From assembly GCA_026125665.1 (NCBI GenBank), contig JAHCKS010000040.1, forward strand, positions 1-41,438: DNA of 41,438 nt, in the 5' to 3' direction. This document shows, one piece after another, positions 8,739 to 16,107 of this stretch; within the stretch, counting starts at the first letter, position 1; every line of letters starts with the position of its first letter. The DNA is from Rubrivivax sp. GTDB lineage: Bacteria > Pseudomonadota > Gammaproteobacteria > Burkholderiales > Burkholderiaceae_C. The position numbers were made by a program, and so were the translations under genes. The notes beneath the pieces were generated by a model. It had not been told where the DNA came from. It did no database searches and worked only from the letters and a program-made list of their open reading frames with translations.

Positions 8739-10265
8739 TCAGGTCGGGCCGTCGGCGAGCGCCGCCTTGTCCTTGCCGCGGCGCAGCCGGGCCAGCGCCA
8801 TGCCGATCACCGGCCAGAACAGCATCACCAGCGCCAGCGTCGTGATCGAGCCGACGAGCGGGTTCGACCACATGATGGCCAGGTCGCCCTGCGACACCAG
8901 CATCGCCTGGCGGAACGAGTCCTCGGCCTTGTCGCCCAGCACCAGCGCCAGCACCAGCGGCGCCAGCGGGTAGTCGAGCTTCTTGAACACGTAGCCGGCG
9001 ACGCCGAACATCAGCATGAACCAGATGTCCAGCATCGCGTTGTGCACGGTGTAGGCGCCGATGGCGCAGATGACGATGATCACCGGCGCGATGATGGAAA
9101 ACGGGATGCGCAGGATCGACGCGAACAGCGGCACGGTCGAGAGCACGACGATGAGCCCGACGATGTTGCCCAGGTACATCGAGGCGATGAGGCCCCAGAC
9201 GAACTCCTTCTGCTCGACGAACAGCAGCGGCCCGGGCTGCAGGCCCCAGATCAGCAGGCCGCCGAGCAGCACTGCCGCCGTGGGCGAGCCGGGGATGCCG
9301 AGCGCCAGCATCGGCAGCAGCGCGCTCGTGCCGGCTGCGTGCGCGGCCGTCTCGGGCGCGACGACGCCTTCGATCTCGCCGGTGCCGAACTTCGGGCCGG
9401 TGCGGCTCATCTTCTTCGCCAGGCCGTAGCTCATGAACGACGCGGGGGTCGCGCCGCCGGGGGTGATGCCCATCCACATGCCGACGACCGAGCTGCGCAG
9501 CGACGTGACCCAGTAGCGCGGCAGCTCCTTCCACGTCTGCCACACCACCTTCGGATTCAGGCGCGCCGACTTGCCGGAGAACTCGAGCCCCTCCTCCATC
9601 GACAGCAGGATCTCGCCGATGCCGAACAGGCCGATGACGGCGATGAGGAAGTCGAAGCCGCGCATCAGCTCGGTCGAGCCGAAGGTCAGGCGCAGCTGGC
9701 CGGTCATCGTGTCCAGGCCCACGGCCGCCAGCGCGAAGCCCAGACACATCGCCACCAGGATCTTGAACGGGCTGCCCTTGCCCATGCCGACGAAGCTGCA
9801 GAAGGTCAGCAGGTAGACCGAGAAGAACTCGGGCGCGCCGAACTTCAGCGCGAACCTCGCCACCAGCGGCGCGAGGAAGGTGATCATCAGCACGGCGATC
9901 AGCGCGCCGACGAACGACGAGGTGAACGCGGCGGTCAGCGCCTCGCCGGCGCGCCCCTTCTGCGCCAGCGGATAGCCGTCGAAGGTGGTGGCCACCGACC
10001 ATGGCTCGCCGGGGATGTTGAACAGCACCGACGTGATGGCGCCGCCGAACAGCGCGCCCCAGTAGATGCACGACAGCATGACGATGGCCGAGGTCGGCGA
10101 CATCGTGAAGGTCAGCGGCAGCAGGATGGCCACGCCGTTGGCCCCGCCCAGGCCGGGCAGCACGCCGATGAGCACGCCGAGGATGATGCCGACGAACATC
10201 AGGCCGAGGTTCAGCGGCGTGAGCACGACGGCGAACCCGTGCATCAGGGAGCCGATTTCTTCCAT
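8739..10265 (-). CDS. tctA: Tripartite tricarboxylate transporter, large membrane subunit
   Basis: A 508-residue, very hydrophobic protein of the TctA family, the permease component of tripartite tricarboxylate transporters in the inner membrane, with about 12 predicted segments. The conserved family stretch GVLPGLGGANGVAILLPL lies at about 34-52, followed by the second conserved block SCIYWGALFGGAITSVLFN. Length is normal for the family. The start at 10265 gives the usual N-terminus with MHGFAVVLTPLN soon after the start. It follows tctB after 57 bp and precedes the kinase-like/BON gene. The substrate cannot be read from TctA; characterised systems take citrate, terephthalate and other carboxylic acids. 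The shared operator with oxc suggests oxalate or a related acid. Confidence 0.93.
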   Translation of the reverse strand: MEEIGSLMHGFAVVLTPLNLGLMFVGIILGVLIGVLPGLGGANGVAILLPLTFTMSPTSAIVMLSCIYWGALFGGAITSVLFNIPGEPWSVATTFDGYPLAQKGRAGEALTAAFTSSFVGALIAVLMITFLAPLVARFALKFGAPEFFSVYLLTFCSFVGMGKGSPFKILVAMCLGFALAAVGLDTMTGQLRLTFGSTELMRGFDFLIAVIGLFGIGEILLSMEEGLEFSGKSARLNPKVVWQTWKELPRYWVTSLRSSVVGMWMGITPGGATPASFMSYGLAKKMSRTGPKFGTGEIEGVVAPETAAHAAGTSALLPMLALGIPGSPTAAVLLGGLLIWGLQPGPLLFVEQKEFVWGLIASMYLGNIVGLIVVLSTVPLFASILRIPFSIIAPVIIVICAIGAYTVHNAMLDIWFMLMFGVAGYVFKKLDYPLAPLVLALVLGDKAEDSFRQAMLVSQGDLAIMWSNPLVGSITTLALVMLFWPVIGMALARLRRGKDKAALADGPT

Positions 10266-10322
10266 GAAGGGTTCGCCCGCGGTGGTCGGTGGTGGAAAGG
10301 CCGGACGGCGGCTGCGGTCGGC

Positions 10323-10847
10323 TCAGTAGCCGAGGAAGTCGAGCGGTTTCAGGGCGCCCTTGAACAGCGGCACCTTGAACCACACCTCGAACATCAGGAA
10401 GAACAGCGCGTTGATCGAGACGCCGACGAGCGCGCTGCGCAGCACCGTGTAGCGGCCGAGCACGATCATGAACAGCGCGATGAACAGGGCCGAGGCGACG
10501 TACACGCCGAGCACCATGATCGCCGCGACATACAACGCCGACGGCCCGAGCACCAAGAACACGCGCCGCATCTGCACGCTGTCGACGAAGGTGCTGCTGT
10601 CGGACTTCCGCGCCACGAGCGCCTGCACGAAGATGGCGACGCTGCTGACCAGCAGGATGAGGCCGATGTAGAAGGGGAAGTAGCCCGCCCCCGGGCCGTC
10701 GCTCTGCCAGGTGGCGCCGAGCCGGCGTGCCTCGACGATGACGACGGTGGCGATCGCCGCCAGGATCACGGCCACGACCATGTCGACCGTGGTGTTGCGG
10801 GCCAGCGGGCGGCCGCCCTCGGCGGCGGAGGTGTCTGGATGCGCCAT
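10323..10847 (-). CDS. tctB: Tripartite tricarboxylate transporter, small membrane subunit
   Basis: This 174-residue protein has four hydrophobic segments (from about 22, 60, 97 and 132), as expected for TctB, the small membrane partner of TctA. The start at 10847 was chosen because AGGAG lies 6 nt upstream; the frame stays open another 20 codons but without a ribosome binding site. A hydrophilic stretch with KSDSSTFVDS separates segments two and three. It lies between tctC (175 bp upstream) and tctA (57 bp downstream) in the same direction. TctB proteins vary greatly in sequence, so the assignment rests on size, topology and position. Confidence 0.88.
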   Translation of the reverse strand: MAHPDTSAAEGGRPLARNTTVDMVVAVILAAIATVVIVEARRLGATWQSDGPGAGYFPFYIGLILLVSSVAIFVQALVARKSDSSTFVDSVQMRRVFLVLGPSALYVAAIMVLGVYVASALFIALFMIVLGRYTVLRSALVGVSINALFFLMFEVWFKVPLFKGALKPLDFLGY

Positions 10848-10990
10848 CGCGGTCTCCTGCAGCGGGGTGGAAGGGTGGGACGCCGAACCGGGATGCGAAG
10901 GGCGCACGCGGCCCGGCCCCGCAGCGATCGCTTCGCTGGCGTTGCCCGGACGGGTCGCGCCCCGCGGGTCGGAGTGATCGGGCCGGCGCG

Positions 10991-11012
10991 CGGCGGGCGC
11001 GGGCGCCCGCCG
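10991..11012 (-). terminator. Hairpin between tctC and tctB
   Basis: A perfect 9-bp stem (CGGCGGGCG / CGCCCGCCG) with a 4-nt loop lies 10 bp after the tctC stop codon. There is no T-run. Hairpins at this place are common after genes for periplasmic binding proteins, where they protect the upstream message or cut down read-through so that the binding protein is made in excess over the membrane subunits. That function is inference here. Confidence 0.4.
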
Positions 11013-11022
11013 CCTGCAGCCG

Positions 11023-12063
11023 CTACTTGGCGAGGAAGCCCGCCTCGGTCATCAGCGTCTTGTGGTTCGCCTCGGCGTTCGTCAGCCACTTGACGTAGTC
11101 CGCCCCCTTCAACGCCGTCTGGTTGAAGGCGCCCTTCTCCATGAACTCCTTCCACTCGGGCGTGGCGCGCACCTTGTCGAGCAGGTCGACGTAGAACTTG
11201 ACCTGCTCGGGCGTGACGCCCGGCGCCATGAAGATGCCGCGCAGCATGACGTAGTCGGTCTTGACGCCGGACTCGCCGCAGGTCGGGATGTCGTTCCACG
11301 ACATCGTGTCGGTGACCTTGTCCTTGTACGGCATGCGCTGGTCGTCGAAGACGCACAGCGGGCGCAGCTTGCCGGCGCGCCACTGCGCCACCGCCTCGAT
11401 CGGGTTGTTCACCGTCGAGTCGACGTGCTTGCCGACGAGCTGCACGGCGACCTCGCCGCCGCCCTTGAACGGCACGTAGATGAACTTCGTGCCGGTGGCC
11501 TTCTCGAGGCCGACGGTGATGATCTGGTCCTCCTGCTTGGAGCCGGTGCCGCCCATCTTCATCTTCGCCGGGCCGGCCGCCTTCACCGCGGCGACGTACT
11601 CGCCGGCGGTCTTGTAGGGCGTCTCGGCATTCACCCACAGCACGAACTGGTCCAGCGCCAGCATCGACACCGGGGTCAGCTCCTTCCAGTTGAACGGCAC
11701 GCCGGTGGCCAGCGGCGTCGTGAACAGGTTGGACAGCGTGATGATGATCTTGTGCGGGTCGCCCTTCGCTTCCTTGACCGACAGGAAGCCCTCGGCGCCC
11801 GCGCCGCCGCTCTTGTTGACGACGACCATCGACTCCTTCATCAGCTTGTGCTTGACGACGATGCCCTGGATCAGCCGGGCCATCTGGTCGGCACCGCCGC
11901 CGGTGCCGGCAGGGATCACGAACTCGACCGGCTTGGTCGGCTCCCAGGCCAGGGCCGCTCCGGCCAGCGAGAGCCCGGCGGCCGCGACCGCGGCCAGGCG
12001 GCCCTTCCGGCGCGCCAGCTTCGGCGCGAAACGCGAACGGGGGATCGGGGTGGTGAGCATCAT
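11023..12063 (-). CDS. tctC: Bug/TctC-type periplasmic solute-binding protein
   Basis: The 346-residue protein is the extracytoplasmic binding component of the tripartite transporter. It begins with a basic n-region (RSRFAPKLARRKGR) and a hydrophobic core ending AGAALA, a likely signal peptidase site before WEPTKPVEFVIP. The next stretch, PAGTGGGADQMAR, is the family's ligand-loop signature. The start at 12063 was chosen for its AGGAG 8 nt upstream; the frame is open further but that extension overlaps the operator. Bug proteins bind carboxylic acids through two water molecules and loops rather than a fixed motif, so the ligand cannot be read from sequence. The FNR-like operator 70 bp upstream is the same as that before oxc, hence oxalate or a related acid is the leading guess. 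Confidence 0.92.
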   Translation of the reverse strand: MMLTTPIPRSRFAPKLARRKGRLAAVAAAGLSLAGAALAWEPTKPVEFVIPAGTGGGADQMARLIQGIVVKHKLMKESMVVVNKSGGAGAEGFLSVKEAKGDPHKIIITLSNLFTTPLATGVPFNWKELTPVSMLALDQFVLWVNAETPYKTAGEYVAAVKAAGPAKMKMGGTGSKQEDQIITVGLEKATGTKFIYVPFKGGGEVAVQLVGKHVDSTVNNPIEAVAQWRAGKLRPLCVFDDQRMPYKDKVTDTMSWNDIPTCGESGVKTDYVMLRGIFMAPGVTPEQVKFYVDLLDKVRATPEWKEFMEKGAFNQTALKGADYVKWLTNAEANHKTLMTEAGFLAK

Positions 12064-12096
12064 CGCGTGTCTCCTGTTCGTCGATGAACAGGCGCG

Positions 12097-12139
12097 ATGC
12101 TCGGACAAGCCCGCGCGGCGACCCATTGACCGCAGTCAA
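12097..12139 (-). promoter_or_regulatory. FNR-like operator upstream of tctC
   Basis: TTGACCGCAGTCAA at 12126-12139 has the same half-sites and nearly the same core as the oxc operator (13 of 14 bases identical). It is centred about 70 bp upstream of the tctC start codon. On the minus strand a weak -10-like GAGCAT (12102-12097) lies at the same 33-bp distance as TACCAT does in the oxc promoter. A third GTCAA half-site occurs at 12149-12153 without a partner. The 254-bp region between tctC and the HDAC-like gene holds no other clear signal. Confidence 0.6.
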
Positions 12140-12317
12140 CGGCGCCGGGTCAACGACCCCCGTACAAGTACCGATGAGGCTCGCGCCGGGCGGACGGCCT
12201 TGCCAGTCGGGCTGGAGGTCACCGCCGGGCGAATGACGAGGGTTTTCCCGGCACCCCGCCACCTGCCGCGGGCGGCCGAAGCACACTGCTCGCCCTTTCG
12301 ACGATGCGAGCACCACG

Positions 12318-13250
12318 ATGGCCACGTTCATCTTCACGCACGACGACTGCCTGCAGCACGACACCGGCCCCGGGCACCCCGAGTCGCGGCAGCGCCTGGA
12401 CGCGGTTCTCGCGGCGTTGCGGGCGCCCGAGTTCGGCGCGCTGCGCTGGGAGGAGGCGCCGCTCGGCAGCATGGAGCAGGTGCAGCGCGTGCACGACGCG
12501 TCGTATGTCGAGGCGGTACGGCGCACCTCGCCGCGCGACGGCTACCGGCTGCTCGACGCAGGCGACACGGTGATGTCGCCCGGCACCTGGAACGCCGTGA
12601 TGCGCTGCGTGGGGGCGGCCTGCGCCGCCGTCGACGCGGTCGTGCTGGGCGACGCCGGCAATGCCTTCTGCGCCACGCGCCCCTGCGGCCACCACGCGGA
12701 ATCCGACCGCGCGATGGGCTTCTGCGTCTTCAACCAGGCGGCCATCGCCGCGCTGCACGCGCGCCACGTGCACGGCCTGAAGCGCATCGCGGTGGTCGAC
12801 TTCGACGTGCACCACGGCAACGGCACCCAGCACTGCTTCGAAGGCGACGCGGACCTCTTCTTCGGCTCCAGCCACCAGTCGCCCTTCTACCCGGGCACCG
12901 GCGCGCGCGCCGAGCGCGGCGTGGCCGGCAACGTGGTCAACATCCCGCTGCCGCGCGGCACCGGCTCGGCGACGTTCCGCCAGCTGATGCGCGACGAGAT
13001 GCTGCCGGCGCTGCGCCGCTTCGCGCCCGAGCTGCTGATCATCTCGGCCGGCTTCGACGCGCACGAGCTCGACCCGCTCGGCGGCCTCGCGTTCACCGAC
13101 GACGACTACGCCTGGATCACGCGCGAGCTGCTTGCCCTGGCGCGCGAGCACGCCGGCGCGCGCGTCGTCTCGACGCTCGAGGGCGGCTACAGCGCCCAGG
13201 GGCTGGCCGGCGGCACCACGGCCCACGTGCGGGCCCTGATGCAGGGCTGA
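12318..13250 (+). CDS. Histone deacetylase-like amidohydrolase (class II HDAC / acetylpolyamine hydrolase family)
   Basis: A 310-residue zinc hydrolase of the arginase-deacetylase fold. The HDAC signatures are all present: the tandem histidines H125-H126 in RPCGHHAE, the zinc ligands D163 and H165 in DFDVHHGNGT and D247 in SAGFDAHELDP, and a tyrosine in the C-terminal EGGYSAQG that can serve as the transition-state residue. Bacterial members remove acyl groups from polyamines, acetoin-related or small amide substrates rather than histones. It is divergent from tctC, with 254 bp between them, and the cupin gene follows. HDAC-like genes beside Bug/Tct genes are frequent in Burkholderiales, but a direct link is not shown. 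No clear ribosome binding site precedes the ATG. Confidence 0.9.
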   Translation: MATFIFTHDDCLQHDTGPGHPESRQRLDAVLAALRAPEFGALRWEEAPLGSMEQVQRVHDASYVEAVRRTSPRDGYRLLDAGDTVMSPGTWNAVMRCVGAACAAVDAVVLGDAGNAFCATRPCGHHAESDRAMGFCVFNQAAIAALHARHVHGLKRIAVVDFDVHHGNGTQHCFEGDADLFFGSSHQSPFYPGTGARAERGVAGNVVNIPLPRGTGSATFRQLMRDEMLPALRRFAPELLIISAGFDAHELDPLGGLAFTDDDYAWITRELLALAREHAGARVVSTLEGGYSAQGLAGGTTAHVRALMQG

Positions 13251-13341
13251 GCCGCCCGGCACGACCCGGCCGACCCCAGACGGTGGAACGCCGGTTGCAT
13301 GCCTTCGCGCGCGGGCGCCAGCGCCCGAGGAGGATCGTCCC

Positions 13342-13764
13342 ATGTTGGACCGCACCGGCACGAAGTTCTCGCACGTGAAGCCCGGCGACACGCCATGGAA
13401 GGGCGGCGGCCTGCGCGACTTCTTCCTGTACCGCGACCTCGGCGTCGCCGACGCCACGCACGGGCGTGTCATCGCGCACCTCGTCAAGGCGAACGAGGCA
13501 CCGGTGAAGGGCACCGGCTGGCACCGCCATGAAGCGCAGTTCCAGATCGTCTACATGACCAAGGGCTGGGCGAAGTTCATGTACGAGGACCAGGTGACGC
13601 TGGTCGAGGCCGGGGACTGCGTGCACCAGCGGCCGGGCATCGTGCACTACCTGTACGACTACTCGCCGGACATGGAGTACCTGGAGGTCGTCGGCCCGGC
13701 GGACTTCGGCACCATCGACGTCGAAGGGCCCTGCGAGGTGCCCGTGCCGGCCGCCTGGAAGTGA
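13342..13764 (+). CDS. Small single-domain cupin protein
   Basis: The 140-residue protein is a one-domain cupin. Motif 1 is seen as GWHRHEAQFQIVYMTKG (about 59-75) with two histidines and a glutamate; motif 2 as AGDCVHQRPGIVHYLYDY (about 92-109) with a histidine. These would bind one metal ion. A strong GAGGAGG lies 8 nt before the ATG. It follows the HDAC-like gene after 91 bp in the same direction and may share its transcript. Function is unknown: such proteins range from small dioxygenases and isomerases to metabolite sensors. Confidence 0.8.
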   Translation: MLDRTGTKFSHVKPGDTPWKGGGLRDFFLYRDLGVADATHGRVIAHLVKANEAPVKGTGWHRHEAQFQIVYMTKGWAKFMYEDQVTLVEAGDCVHQRPGIVHYLYDYSPDMEYLEVVGPADFGTIDVEGPCEVPVPAAWK

Positions 13765-13852
13765 AGCGCCGGCCGCGCCGGCCGGACCAACCGCGCGCCG
13801 CAAGCACCCACGCGGCAGCTCGACGACGCCGCACCCGGCGCTGGCGCCGCGG

Positions 13853-14602
13853 CTAGAAGTCCATGTCCAGTTCCTGGATGTCCTCCGGCTCCTGCTTCGC
13901 GGCGGCGATCCACTCGCGCATCTCCGGCATCGCCAGGATGGTGTCGGCGAACTTCGCGCAGGGCGCCGGCAGCTTCACGTCGTAGGTGCGAAAGCGCGTG
14001 ACCACGGGCGCGAACAGCGCGTCGGCCATGCCGCGCCGCCCGCCGAAGAGGAACGGCCCGCCATGGCTGGCCAGGCACTCGGCCCAGATCTCGACGATGC
14101 GCTCGATGTCCGGCTGTGCGCCGGTCCACACCTTGTAGCCCGGGTGGTGCGCCTTCAGGTTCATCGGCAGCGCCGAGCGCAGGTTGGCGAAGCCCGAGTT
14201 CATCTCGCCGCACACCGCCAGGCAGTGCGCACGCGCCAGCCGGTCGGCCGGCAGCAGCCCGGCCTGCGGGAACTGCTCGTGCAGGTAGATGCCGATGGCG
14301 AAGGTGTTCCACACCGTCGCGCCTTCGTGCCGCAGGCAGGGCACGCGGATCGAAGGCGCCAGCAGCAGCAGCTCGCGGCGTGCGCCGGCATCGTCCGGCG
14401 GCACCATCACCTCGTCGAACTCGAGGCCGGCAAAGCGCGCCAGCAGCCAGCCGCGCAGCGACCACGACGAGTAGTTCCTGCTCGACAGCGTCAGCGAGGC
14501 GCGCGCCGCCACGGCCGGCGCCGGCCGGCTGCGCGCGGCGGCCGCGACCGGCTTGCCGCCCCGGGGCTTCGCGGCCGCCTTGGCGGCGGTGATGACGGCC
14601 AT
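13853..14602 (-). CDS. Glutathione S-transferase family protein
   Basis: The 249-residue protein has a thioredoxin-like N-terminal domain starting TLSSRNYSSWSLRGW (about 37-51), with serines suited to activate glutathione, then SIRVPCLRHEGATVWNT with the cis-proline, and an all-helical C-terminal domain. About 35 residues rich in Ala, Lys, Pro and Arg precede the domain and look disordered. The start at 14602 has GAGGAG upstream; the frame is open much further but that stretch overlaps the divergent depolymerase gene and carries no recognisable protein. The C-terminus ends in an acidic tail (EDIQELDMDF). Substrate unknown. Confidence 0.82.
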   Translation of the reverse strand: MAVITAAKAAAKPRGGKPVAAAARSRPAPAVAARASLTLSSRNYSSWSLRGWLLARFAGLEFDEVMVPPDDAGARRELLLLAPSIRVPCLRHEGATVWNTFAIGIYLHEQFPQAGLLPADRLARAHCLAVCGEMNSGFANLRSALPMNLKAHHPGYKVWTGAQPDIERIVEIWAECLASHGGPFLFGGRRGMADALFAPVVTRFRTYDVKLPAPCAKFADTILAMPEMREWIAAAKQEPEDIQELDMDF

Positions 14603-14758
14603 CTCGGGCTCTCCTCGGTCCTCGGTGGATGCGCGCCGAACGGTGCAAGTCGCATGCCATTGCCGCGGGAGGACGGATGCGGCGCGCGGCCGCTGCGACG
14701 GCGGGAGCTGGCGCGGGAGTTGCTGCACCCGGACTGCCGACAACAACACCCCACGCCG

Positions 14759-15973
14759 ATGTACCCCGCCTACCAAGCGATGTCGGACTGGCTGTGGCCG
14801 ATGCGCACGATGGCCAGGCTCTCGATCCCGCTGCTCGACGACCCGCATGTCGCCCGCCGTGGCGGCCGGGCGGCGCGCCAGGCGAGCGCTGCCTGCCGCC
14901 TGATCGAGCTCGCGGAGGTCACGCACCGGCGCCCGCCATGGCGCATCGACACGGTCGACGTGGGTGGCGAAGCCGTTCCGGTGCTCGACGAGGCGGTGAT
15001 GTCCACACCCTTCGCCACGCTGCGACGCTTCCGCCGCGTGGCCGCCGCCGCCCTGCCGCGCGTGCTGCTCGTGGCGCCGATGTCCGGCCACTTCGCGACG
15101 CTGCTGCGCGACACGGTGCGCACGCTGCTCGCCGACCACGAGGTCTTCGTGACCGACTGGCACAACATGCGCGACGTGCCGCTGGCCGCCGGCCGCTTCG
15201 GCCTGGACGAGTACACGCAGCACCTGATCGACTTCCTCGCACATCTGGGCGTCGGCGTGCATGTCGTCGCCGTGTGCCAGCCTTGCGTGGCCGCGCTCGC
15301 CGCGGTGGCGCTGATGGCCGAGGACGGCCACCGGGCCACGCCGGCGAGCCTGGCGCTGATGGCCGGGCCGATCGACTGCCGCATCAGCCCGACCGAGGTG
15401 AACCGGCTGGCCACCTCGCGCCCCATCCGCTGGTTCGAGGACAACCTGGTCAGCCACGTGCCGATGCGCTACCGCGGCGCCGGGCGGCGGGTCTACCCCG
15501 GCTTCATGCAGCTCGCCGCCTTCATGAGCATGAACCGCGAGCGGCACCTGAACGCCTTTGCCGACTACTACCACCACCTCGTCGACGAGGCGTTCGACAA
15601 GGCCGAGCCGACCCGCGTGTTCTACGAGGAGTACATGGCGGTGGCCGACCTGCCGGCCGAGTTCTACCTGGAGACGGTGCGGCTGGTGTTCCAGGAGTTC
15701 GCGCTGGCCCGCGGCGAGCTGCACGTGCGCGGGCGCCGCGTCGACCCGGCCGCCATCCGCCGCACGGCACTGGTGACGATCGAGGGCGAGCGCGACGACA
15801 TCTGCTCGGTCGGGCAGACGCTCGCGGCGCAGGACCTGACGCCCGGCCTGCGGCCCTGGATGCGCACGCACTACGTGCAGGCTGGCGTCGGCCACTACGG
15901 CGTGTTCAGCGGCCGGCGCTGGCAATCGCAGATCTACCCCGTGCTGCGCAACGTCATCCACGTTTCGGGCTGA
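14759..15973 (+). CDS. phaZ: Intracellular polyhydroxyalkanoate depolymerase
   Basis: The 404-residue alpha/beta hydrolase matches the intracellular PHB depolymerases of Ralstonia type, which mobilise stored polyhydroxybutyrate granules. These use a cysteine nucleophile in place of serine; the box-like VCQPCVAAL (171-179) contains C176 as the probable nucleophile. An aspartate in GERDDICSVGQ and a histidine in GVGHYGVFSG complete the likely triad. The conserved block VFVTDWHNMRDVP (129-141) is typical. No signal peptide is seen, in keeping with a cytoplasmic, granule-bound enzyme. The start at 14759 gives the usual N-terminus (MYPAYQAMSD) but has only a weak ribosome binding site. The gene is divergent from the GST gene across 156 bp, where no clear promoter could be read. 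Confidence 0.92.
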   Translation: MYPAYQAMSDWLWPMRTMARLSIPLLDDPHVARRGGRAARQASAACRLIELAEVTHRRPPWRIDTVDVGGEAVPVLDEAVMSTPFATLRRFRRVAAAALPRVLLVAPMSGHFATLLRDTVRTLLADHEVFVTDWHNMRDVPLAAGRFGLDEYTQHLIDFLAHLGVGVHVVAVCQPCVAALAAVALMAEDGHRATPASLALMAGPIDCRISPTEVNRLATSRPIRWFEDNLVSHVPMRYRGAGRRVYPGFMQLAAFMSMNRERHLNAFADYYHHLVDEAFDKAEPTRVFYEEYMAVADLPAEFYLETVRLVFQEFALARGELHVRGRRVDPAAIRRTALVTIEGERDDICSVGQTLAAQDLTPGLRPWMRTHYVQAGVGHYGVFSGRRWQSQIYPVLRNVIHVSG

Positions 15974-15988
15974 GGCACACCGGGGCAT

Positions 15989-16007
15989 CAGGCGCTGCAA
16001 GCGCCTG
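15989..16007 (+). terminator. Hairpin after the depolymerase gene
   Basis: A perfect 8-bp stem (CAGGCGCT / AGCGCCTG) with a GCA loop lies 15 bp after the phaZ stop codon. No T-run follows, so termination is possible but not certain. The remaining 100 bp before the next gene show no other clear element. Confidence 0.4.
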
Positions 16008-16107
16008 CCGGGGCGGCCGTCCAACCCCCTTCGCGCGTGAGGGACCGCGCGGTATTTGGCGCCGCGTGGCACCTCGGTGCCCGAGGGGCTGCACTATCCT
16101 CGCGCGC

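Noticed and set aside
12162-12171. GTACAAGTAC palindrome between tctC and the HDAC-like gene
   Set aside because: Too short to stand out, no second copy near another gene, and unlike the FNR-type operator.
13764-13785. GCCGGC repeats after the cupin gene as a terminator
   Set aside because: They are simple GC-rich self-complementary runs with no T-run and no distinct stem boundary.
14603-16072. N-terminal extension of the GST gene frame across the depolymerase gene
   Set aside because: The frame is open but antisense to phaZ, and a good ribosome binding site at 14602 sets the start.
14629-16107. N-terminal extension of the PglL/Wzy-like gene frame
   Set aside because: It overlaps phaZ in another frame with Arg/Gly-rich translation; the hydrophobic protein starts at 16108.
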